Assembly (NCBI GenBank): GCA_045592625.1
Contig: JAZNVC010000026.1
Location: 1-30,071 of the forward strand
DNA length: 30,071 bases
DNA from: SIG607 sp045592625
Lineage (GTDB): Bacteria; Bacillota; Clostridia; Oscillospirales; Acutalibacteraceae
Reading direction: 5' to 3'
In this document: positions 23,525-30,071 of the stretch, piece by piece
Layout of the letters: the number at the start of each line of letters is the position of its first letter
Numbering within the stretch: position 1 is the stretch's first letter
The notes under the pieces: generated by a model
What the model was told of the DNA's origin: nothing
Databases searched by the model: none
What the model saw: only the letters and a program-made list of their open reading frames with translations
Translations under genes and position numbers: made by a program

Positions 23525-23547
23525 AACCACGCGACTATCGCGTGGTT
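23525..23547 (+). terminator. Hairpin terminator downstream of the small ORF
   Basis: A 10-base perfect stem AACCACGCGA / TCGCGTGGTT with a 3-base loop, followed by TTCGTT on the plus strand. Confidence 0.65.
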
Positions 23548-23557
23548 TTCGTTATAC

Positions 23558-23634
23558 AAAAAGAACGGTTGGCTTTTACACCAACCGCCCTCTTAAATTA
23601 AAAATGAAAGGAGTCTTCTAAAAAGTAAACTTTA
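23558..23634 (+). repeat. Hairpin plus ribosome-binding-site cassette, copy B
   Basis: The second copy of 23325-23401, 233 bases downstream, in the same orientation. The hairpin and GAAAGGAGTCTTCTAA are conserved, but the start codon is lost (AAAAGTAAA in place of TATGAAAA). Confidence 0.75.
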
Positions 23635-23647
23635 ATATTTTTTCGCT

Positions 23648-24163
23648 TCATGCTAATTGTTCCTCTGTGTTTATAAACCCTTCTCCATTTACATATTTCA
23701 AAGAAAAAACCGAGGATAAATAGTTCTTAACATCATCAATTTTTGCCGAATCACATTTTATGCGATATAGGTTTTTGCCATTCATAACTATCCCCTTGGA
23801 TTCAAACATACCTGAAGAAAAATTGTAAGAATAATCTTTGTCTAACTCTTTTTCTTTGTTACAACTGTTAGTGTAATATTTTTTCGCAGTATCAACCGTT
23901 TTAAATTCGTAAGCAAATATTTGAAATTTAATTGAATTATAATTTATTACGGCAGTATACGATTTCTTAAAATCAAGCTCTCTTAAATACTCGTCTTTCA
24001 AGTTATAATCAATTTCATTGTTGCGAAGCAAAGCACATTCCTCAATATCACTGAAAATTGATACAACATTGTTTCTAGATGCTTGAATAAACACAACAAG
24101 CATAGACACTATAAGAACTAACACAAATGCAATAACAATTATCCATCTGGATTTTGCAAACAT
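23648..24163 (-). CDS. Single-pass membrane protein, candidate Rhs immunity protein
   Basis: A protein of 171 residues that I do not recognise. One membrane segment (about 7-28, WIIVIAFVLVLIVSMLVVFI) is followed by a polar domain of about 140 residues that should lie outside the cell. It contains FKKSYTAVINYNSIKFQIFA and AKKYYTNSCNKEKELDKDYS. The gene starts 32 bases after the Rhs stop codon, with AAGGGG upstream. In polymorphic toxin systems the immunity gene stands directly after the toxin gene, and membrane-facing toxins have membrane-bound immunity proteins. The immunity role is inferred only from position and topology. Confidence 0.6.
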   Translation of the reverse strand: MFAKSRWIIVIAFVLVLIVSMLVVFIQASRNNVVSIFSDIEECALLRNNEIDYNLKDEYLRELDFKKSYTAVINYNSIKFQIFAYEFKTVDTAKKYYTNSCNKEKELDKDYSYNFSSGMFESKGIVMNGKNLYRIKCDSAKIDDVKNYLSSVFSLKYVNGEGFINTEEQLA

Positions 24164-24195
24164 TACATACCCCTTCCTGACACAGTACCTTTATA

Positions 24196-27100
24196 TCAAG
24201 CAGCAACAGTTTGAACACATCGTTCAAGCAACTCATAAAATACTGGGGCTGCTGCTCCAGCAGTAAAATATATTACCACAATCGCACCTGCGATATTTGC
24301 AGGACGCACATAGTAATGATTATAGGCACCTACTTCATTATTTTTCCAATCAACATCTTTACTAACAGTAAACCCAGCTTTCATATTTCCTAGAACTAAC
24401 TCAAAATAAACATCCTCAGATGCTGCTTCAAAAGTAATTTCATTATTATTGAACCCAAATTTAAAACCACTTTTTTCATTAAAATTAGCCTTTAAGCCTC
24501 CTCCAATATTGAGTAATCCTTCATCTAACGATAATTCACCAAAAAATTGAATTGGTTTATAGGGACCCTTAATGCTTTTCCCAAGAGTAGCACCAGATTC
24601 ATATCCAAAAAAGAAATTATAAAGCGATATTACTTCATATTCAGATTCTTCTATTAGAACAAAGCTAAAATTATCTGCAAAAAAATCACCTTTTAAATCC
24701 TCTTTGTTTGAATTAGAGGTTATCCCTTTATTGTCCGCACTCAACCCAAACGGGTCAGTATTAGAAACAGGGTTGCCGTTTGCGTAAGCATAGCGGTTGA
24801 GGGTTACTGCATTGGAAATTTCACCGGAGATAATATCCGCATTGATGAAACGTCGCATATCAGGGCTGTAGTAACGTGCTCTCATATAGAGCAAACCGTT
24901 TCGGTCAGTTACTACACCGTCACGACCGTTGTAACCGAAAATTATAAAATTATCACCTATATGCTCGGTCACTTTACCGTAGGTATCATACTTAAAGGTA
25001 TCGATAATGTTTCCGCTAATATCGGTAATTGCTACTGTACTGCCACGATAATCAAAGTGATATGTCCTGAATTCTCCGCACTTTTCCTCGCCAATTAGAC
25101 CTAAACCGTAAACATACTTAGTTGTATTACCGTTAGTAGTTTTGGTTAGTAACTGACTTAATTTACAGTTTGTATTATATGTATAAGTAGTATCCATATA
25201 AGTACAACTATTTCTTATTCTAACATCCTCCGCATTGTAAGTATAGACGTGGTTACCTGCCTTAATAAGTCGGTTTGCAGAGTCATACTCAAAGGAGGTG
25301 GTACCATTACTTAACATGTTACCGTCCATATCGTAAGATACGGTATTACCGTTAAATGTAATCAAACGGTTGTTGGTATCATACGCAAAACAACTATCAG
25401 GTGCATCGGTAATATTACCTGCAGCATCGTAAGTAAAGTTCTCGCTTGATATAACCTCGTCACATTCATTTCTGATTGTGCGGTTTGTTACTCTACTTAG
25501 GTTATCATAAGTATAACATATTTTGGTATTATCTGCAAGATGTTTTTCCTCGACAATTCTCGACAAGGAATCGTAGGTATACTCAAAACCCGTAATAACC
25601 GTACCTGATGCCGTTTTTTCAACAGTAGAAGTAACACGCTGTTTATTATCGTAAATGGTGGTTGTAACACTGCCGTTAGGTTTTACAACGCCAATTACTC
25701 TATTATTTACATCATAGGTATAGGTTGTCACTCTGTTTGCCCAGTCGGTAACCGACACAAGATTTTTATTAGCATCATAAGCATAGGTGACAGAAGTATT
25801 ATCAGGATAAACAAGTCTTGTGAGGTTGCCCACTGCATCATACTCATAGCAGATAACATTACCGAATGTGTCTGTATATCTTGTAACTCTGCCCAATGCA
25901 TCATATTCACGCTTAATAGTACCGTTGCTGTCGGTAACAGATAGGACATTACCGTTTGCATCATAGGTATAGCTTACAGAATCCTCTGCTCCGATAAAGC
26001 CTGTGATTCTGCCCATAGCATCATAGAAATACTTTCTCACCTGACCTCTTGCGTTACAAAGCTGTTCTTTAACATTCAGCTCGTTATATCCGTAAGAGAT
26101 AGTACCGCCGGACGAGGTAGTTTCAGCAATCAGTCTGCCCATATCATCATAGGTGTAATTAGTTGCACCGCCTAAAGGACCTGAAAGCTTTGTTACATTA
26201 CCTAAAACATCATACTCTGCTCTGCTTATGCTGTTATTAGCATCACGAACTGAAATGTTTTGACCGCGAGAGTTATATGAATACTCCTGACGGTGATTCA
26301 TTGAGTCAACTGCAGTTGCCACCTTACCCAGCTCGTTGTAGGTATAGGTAGTGGTCTTACCTGTTGCATCGGTTACGGTTGCAGGGAGATTAAGGCTGTT
26401 ATATACAGTTTCGCTTACAACATTTCCCTTTGCATCAAGGGTTTTGAGTACATTACCGTTACCGTCATAAACAGTGGTGAATACATTGTTTTTGGCGTCA
26501 GTAATAGTAGTGCGTCTACCCAAAGCGTCGTAACCGTACCTTACAGTGTTATTCTTGGCATCCTTAACAGATACAAGCTGATTTAAGCAGTTATAGGTAT
26601 AGTTTGTAGTATTACCAAGTGCATCACGAACTGACAGCATATTGTTATTCGCATCATAGGTATATGTTGTAACATTACCCTTAGCATCAGTAGCAGTGAG
26701 CATATTGCCATATCCGTCATAAGTATATGTTTTCTTATTACCAAGCGCATCGGTTTCACAAAGCAGGTCACCAGCCTTTGAGTACTGGTAAATCACCGCA
26801 CCCGATACTGCATTAACTGCTCTGACCTTTTTGCCCATTGCATTGTACTGATAGCGGGTGATATTTCCGTCATTATCTGTTACAGATAAAGCATTGCCCA
26901 TTGCATCATAGTTCTTTATTGTCACTGCACCCTTGGGGTTTGTTTCTTTTATAACATTGCCTACCTTATCGTATTCATAAGCCACATTACCGCCATCGGG
27001 GAAATGTTTTGAGACAACTCTTCCTGCTTCGTCATACTGGGTTGTGGTTACATTGCCTGCTTGGTCGGTTACTTTAACAGGTCTGTCCTCACCGTCAAAT

Positions 27101-29682
27101 TCATAACGGATAGTGTTATTATCGGGTAAGATAACAACATCATTCTTCATATTACCGTTATAAGAATACTCAGTCCTGTTACCGTTGGCATCTGTAACCG
27201 ATGTTTTCTGATGGTTACCATCATAGGTATTTATAACGGTTTTACCGTTAGCATCTGTTGTTTTTAGCAGGTTACCACAGTTATCGTACTCGTAAGAGGT
27301 GGTATTGTTTGCCGCATCGGTCATTGATGTAACCTGACCGATTGCGTTATGTCCATACTGAACAGTATTTCCCATAGCATCGGTTTGAGATTTTAAAACA
27401 CCATTCTGATACGAATACTGAATAGCATTCTTACTGCCAATCTTTTTACTTACAGGCATTGCCGATGTATCATAGCCATAAACCGTTACCGTACCTCTTA
27501 AATCAGTATGCTGAATAATTTGGTTTCTGCCATTGTAAACAAAGGTTTCCTCAGGCACAACACCGTCAACGGCAGGATGTGAAATCTTGGTAATATTGCC
27601 CTTGGCATCATAGGAAATGTGTGTTTCATTTCCATTTTTATCGATAATAACATTAGGTTTATTAAAACTGTTATACGACTTAACTACAAAATTACCGTTT
27701 GCATCCGTTTCCTTGATAACATTATACCGACTATCGTAAGAATAGGTCTTAACATTGCCGTTCTCATCAGTATGGCTTATCAGCAAACCGTTATCATCAA
27801 ACACACGAATACTTTGATTGCCGTTTCGGTCAGTAGTAATTCTCCTGTTTCCGTCATAACTGAATGTAGAAACAATAGAACCTGAAACACCATCTTTTTG
27901 AGTTGCTACACGACCGAACTCATCATAGGTGTTGGTAAAGTAACAAGTACCCTTGGAATCTGTGCCGGTTAACGCCTGACCATCATCATTATAGGTATAG
28001 CAAAGGCTATTGCCGTTCAAATCACAAATCTCAGTCAAAAGATTTCCGTTATAAGTAAATGTTGCTTGTCTTGAAGCGTCATCATATACTCTAATAATCT
28101 TACCTGTGTTATCTTTTTCAAGATATATCTTCTTACCCGAAACACAATCGGTAATAGTGGTTATCGCTCCCGAATAGGAAATCAGAGTTTCAAATCCCTG
28201 GTGGTCAACAATTTTAGCAAGATAGCCATTAGAATCATAGTATTCCGTACGTTCAAAATTACAATTTAGTACATACGGGTACTGCTGAGAATAATCCACT
28301 GTTAACACATAACCGTTTTTATTGGGTGCATTACAGGTATATTGTGTACAATCTTCGTTACAGGTATATCGTAAAAAGGTTGACGGGCTATTGTATATTC
28401 TGATTTCGCAATCTAAAGTTTCGATACGCTTCTCATAATTATGGTACCAACCCATTCCCAGATCACCACTGAAAAGTCTGGTGGAATCATAATGTGCAAC
28501 AAGAGCTAATCTTTGACCTCCAAAAAGCGTCATAAGAGTATTCTTTAAAATATGAGCGCCGGAAAATACATCAACGGGGTCTGCAACTGTACTTTCCGAA
28601 AGCTTTATTACTTGTTTATCTTCTTCCGGTTGTATCGGTATCTGCTTTACAGTTAGACAACAATAATCACTTACTCCACTTCCGTCCTGAGCTCTTGCAT
28701 AAATAGCAACTTTTCCGGCTGATTTAGCAGTTACATGACCGGTTGTCGGATCAACTGTTGCAACACTTTTGTCACTACTTTCCCATCTGATTGTTTTATT
28801 ATAAGCATTTGAGGGATATACTGTAGCTGATAAATCATATGTATCTCCCTTGTTAAGCTCCAACGTAGGTTTACTAACATCTATTTTGCTTACATTAACT
28901 TTCCCCTTTACAGTAATACTACAAGTACCACTTATTTGACTGCCATCTGTTGATGTAGCAAGAATAATTGCATTACCTTCATTTATTGCATAAACCAGAC
29001 CCGTATTAGGATTTACTTTAGCAACATTTTCATTTCTACTGCTCCACAGTACACATTTGTTTGTAGCGTTGGTGGGATATACCGTCTCTTTCAAATCTAT
29101 AGATGTGCCCTCATCTAACGTGTAGCTTGAAGGACTGACAGTAATACATGTTACTAAAATATCGTCAGTTACAGTAACACGACAAGTATCATACTCGCAG
29201 CTTCCGTCCTGTGCTTTGGCATAGATACAGGCAGAGCCTTTTGCTTCTGCAGTAACTACTCCGTCTCTTACTGTTGCCACACTTGTATTTGTACTTGTCC
29301 AACTAATTGTTTTATTGGTTGCATTGGTCGGGCAAACAGTAGCACATAATGTTAATTTGTCGCCCTTTTGAAGAGAAGCAGCTGACCAATTAAGACTTAC
29401 AGATTCCACACATATAGTACCGCTTGTTACGGTTACAGTAATATAATCATTTTTACTGCTGTCTATGGTTGATTGTGCATATATCCTTGTTGTACCTGGT
29501 GCCTTACCATGAATATATCCGTTTGTAGGATTTACGGTCGCTATATTGGTATTATCACTGTACCATGTAACATCAGTACCGCAGTTGCTGCTTGCATTTA
29601 CTATAGCATAAGCACCATAATACCAATTGCCGGCCTTTACGGTTGCACTACTGGGATAAACATTTACTGAAGAAACAGACAT
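24196..29682 (-). CDS. Rhs/YD-repeat protein with four N-terminal Ig-like (Big_2) domains
   Basis: A protein of 1828 residues. Four bacterial Ig-like domains fill residues 1-347, each with the W.S.N..VATV core and a G..I.A.A strand. A DUF6531-like segment follows (VADPVDVFSGAHILK...LGMGWYHNYEKR). Roughly 40 YD repeats (YDANGN, YDALGR, YNELGK types) then run from about 430 to 1560; these fold into the large shell that encloses an Rhs toxin. The core ends with LLYMRARYYSPDMRRFINAD and DPFG (about 1643-1646). The last 182 residues form a different, unrecognised domain with a hydrophobic stretch (IAGAIVVIYFTAGAAAPVF). No signal peptide is seen. GGAGG precedes the ATG. It lies 43 bases after a lysozyme-like gene. 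Confidence 0.93.
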   Translation of the reverse strand: MSVSSVNVYPSSATVKAGNWYYGAYAIVNASSNCGTDVTWYSDNTNIATVNPTNGYIHGKAPGTTRIYAQSTIDSSKNDYITVTVTSGTICVESVSLNWSAASLQKGDKLTLCATVCPTNATNKTISWTSTNTSVATVRDGVVTAEAKGSACIYAKAQDGSCEYDTCRVTVTDDILVTCITVSPSSYTLDEGTSIDLKETVYPTNATNKCVLWSSRNENVAKVNPNTGLVYAINEGNAIILATSTDGSQISGTCSITVKGKVNVSKIDVSKPTLELNKGDTYDLSATVYPSNAYNKTIRWESSDKSVATVDPTTGHVTAKSAGKVAIYARAQDGSGVSDYCCLTVKQIPIQPEEDKQVIKLSESTVADPVDVFSGAHILKNTLMTLFGGQRLALVAHYDSTRLFSGDLGMGWYHNYEKRIETLDCEIRIYNSPSTFLRYTCNEDCTQYTCNAPNKNGYVLTVDYSQQYPYVLNCNFERTEYYDSNGYLAKIVDHQGFETLISYSGAITTITDCVSGKKIYLEKDNTGKIIRVYDDASRQATFTYNGNLLTEICDLNGNSLCYTYNDDGQALTGTDSKGTCYFTNTYDEFGRVATQKDGVSGSIVSTFSYDGNRRITTDRNGNQSIRVFDDNGLLISHTDENGNVKTYSYDSRYNVIKETDANGNFVVKSYNSFNKPNVIIDKNGNETHISYDAKGNITKISHPAVDGVVPEETFVYNGRNQIIQHTDLRGTVTVYGYDTSAMPVSKKIGSKNAIQYSYQNGVLKSQTDAMGNTVQYGHNAIGQVTSMTDAANNTTSYEYDNCGNLLKTTDANGKTVINTYDGNHQKTSVTDANGNRTEYSYNGNMKNDVVILPDNNTIRYEFDGEDRPVKVTDQAGNVTTTQYDEAGRVVSKHFPDGGNVAYEYDKVGNVIKETNPKGAVTIKNYDAMGNALSVTDNDGNITRYQYNAMGKKVRAVNAVSGAVIYQYSKAGDLLCETDALGNKKTYTYDGYGNMLTATDAKGNVTTYTYDANNNMLSVRDALGNTTNYTYNCLNQLVSVKDAKNNTVRYGYDALGRRTTITDAKNNVFTTVYDGNGNVLKTLDAKGNVVSETVYNSLNLPATVTDATGKTTTYTYNELGKVATAVDSMNHRQEYSYNSRGQNISVRDANNSISRAEYDVLGNVTKLSGPLGGATNYTYDDMGRLIAETTSSGGTISYGYNELNVKEQLCNARGQVRKYFYDAMGRITGFIGAEDSVSYTYDANGNVLSVTDSNGTIKREYDALGRVTRYTDTFGNVICYEYDAVGNLTRLVYPDNTSVTYAYDANKNLVSVTDWANRVTTYTYDVNNRVIGVVKPNGSVTTTIYDNKQRVTSTVEKTASGTVITGFEYTYDSLSRIVEEKHLADNTKICYTYDNLSRVTNRTIRNECDEVISSENFTYDAAGNITDAPDSCFAYDTNNRLITFNGNTVSYDMDGNMLSNGTTSFEYDSANRLIKAGNHVYTYNAEDVRIRNSCTYMDTTYTYNTNCKLSQLLTKTTNGNTTKYVYGLGLIGEEKCGEFRTYHFDYRGSTVAITDISGNIIDTFKYDTYGKVTEHIGDNFIIFGYNGRDGVVTDRNGLLYMRARYYSPDMRRFINADIISGEISNAVTLNRYAYANGNPVSNTDPFGLSADNKGITSNSNKEDLKGDFFADNFSFVLIEESEYEVISLYNFFFGYESGATLGKSIKGPYKPIQFFGELSLDEGLLNIGGGLKANFNEKSGFKFGFNNNEITFEAASEDVYFELVLGNMKAGFTVSKDVDWKNNEVGAYNHYYVRPANIAGAIVVIYFTAGAAAPVFYELLERCVQTVAA

Positions 29683-29725
29683 TTTTCTTTACCTCCATTA
29701 AACATAATTTCATACATCCTTTCAA

Positions 29726-30071
29726 CTAAAACATTTTTTCAATGATGATTTTTGTATCTCTTACAAGGTTCACATTGAAAGTTGTTTCTCTGCCCGAATC
29801 ATCTGCAATAGGATGACAGTTCTTTCCGTACTGCCAAATAGCAATATCCTGTCGTGTAATTCCTGACGGAGCATAAGGCACCCAATTATCGGGGTGAATT
29901 AGATGTGTAGTGGTAACACGGTCAAATTCCGCAAGACTGGGTGATACTGCCCAGATAAGACATTTTTCAAATACATCTTTATCTGTCTGCATACCTCTGC
30001 TGTATTCGCGGTCAAAGTCAAATGCAGCATCGGTATTTGCCTTAAATCCGGGAGTAAATCCCTCGTTTAAA
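29726..30071 (-). CDS. Glycoside-hydrolase-like protein (GH25/DUF1906 type), C-terminal part
   Basis: The frame stays open to the window edge, so only the last 114 residues are seen. Segments such as TPGFKANTDAAFDFDREYSR, LAEFDRVTTTHLIHPDNWVP and DIAIWQYGKNCHPIADD, with FNVNLV near the end, resemble the closing strands of lysozyme-like TIM barrels. There an IWQYG strand precedes an acidic FDxN-type end. The role may be to open peptidoglycan. The family call is moderate because the catalytic half is outside the window. It is directly upstream of the Rhs gene and probably in the same operon. Confidence 0.5.
   Translation of the reverse strand, partial: LNEGFTPGFKANTDAAFDFDREYSRGMQTDKDVFEKCLIWAVSPSLAEFDRVTTTHLIHPDNWVPYAPSGITRQDIAIWQYGKNCHPIADDSGRETTFNVNLVRDTKIIIEKMF

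Larger units (their letters stand above)
23063..23647. other. 585-base spacer without a long gene: promoter, repeats and hairpins
   Basis: This stretch holds the XRE promoter and operator-like repeats, a short Rhs-derived fragment, a GC-rich hairpin, two copies of a hairpin plus ribosome-binding-site cassette, a 24-codon ORF after the first copy, and another hairpin. No protein of normal length is encoded on either strand. Confidence 0.8.

Noticed and set aside
24740..28600. Dense tandem repeats that could suggest a CRISPR or satellite array
   Set aside because: They are degenerate, in frame, and encode YD repeats of the Rhs protein; there is no constant repeat with unique spacers.

Overview
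The window looks like chromosomal DNA of an AT-rich, spore-forming, probably gut-dwelling member of the Clostridia. The evidence is an alpha/beta-type small acid-soluble spore protein, strong GGAGG-type ribosome binding sites before nearly every gene, consensus sigma-A promoters with 17-base spacers, and isomerase-type hexuronate and rhamnose catabolism. The species cannot be named from the sequence alone.

Left part (1-13.5 kb), sugar catabolism. On the minus strand lie the start of rhamnulose-1-phosphate aldolase (cut by the window edge), L-rhamnose isomerase and a histidine phosphatase, then a three-gene ABC exporter-type operon. A divergent promoter, preceded by a 20-base-spaced direct repeat, drives a tight plus-strand operon: two tandem GH2 beta-glucuronidase-like proteins, then uxaB, uxaA and uxaC. 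These three convert galacturonate to 2-keto-3-deoxygluconate. A perfect 38-base palindrome ends this operon and the convergent galM. The second GH2 protein has lost the catalytic nucleophile and at least seven other active-site residues while keeping its full length and frame. It is a probable pseudoenzyme and the most striking single observation here.

Middle part (13.5-19.4 kb), accessory genes. There is a spore protein whose C-terminus has been replaced by a module that recurs 3.3 kb away, a Pif1-like helicase with an N-terminal membrane anchor, an antitoxin-toxin-SWIM operon in which the SWIM gene looks frameshifted, a patch of gene remnants, an AspT-type exchanger and a membrane-anchored metallophosphoesterase.

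Right part (19.4-30.1 kb), lysis and toxin region, all genes on the minus strand. In transcription order it holds a lysozyme-like gene (cut by the window edge), a 1828-residue Rhs/YD-repeat protein with four N-terminal Ig-like domains, a single-pass membrane protein in the usual immunity-gene position, a repeat-rich spacer, an XRE repressor with an ImmA-type protease, a 57-residue zinc-ribbon protein, a DeoR-like regulator, and an XhlA-holin-amidase lysis cassette. No phage structural, packaging or integration genes are present. One reading is a repressor/protease-controlled lysis module that could release the leaderless Rhs protein. That link is inference from gene order and a shared operator-like motif.
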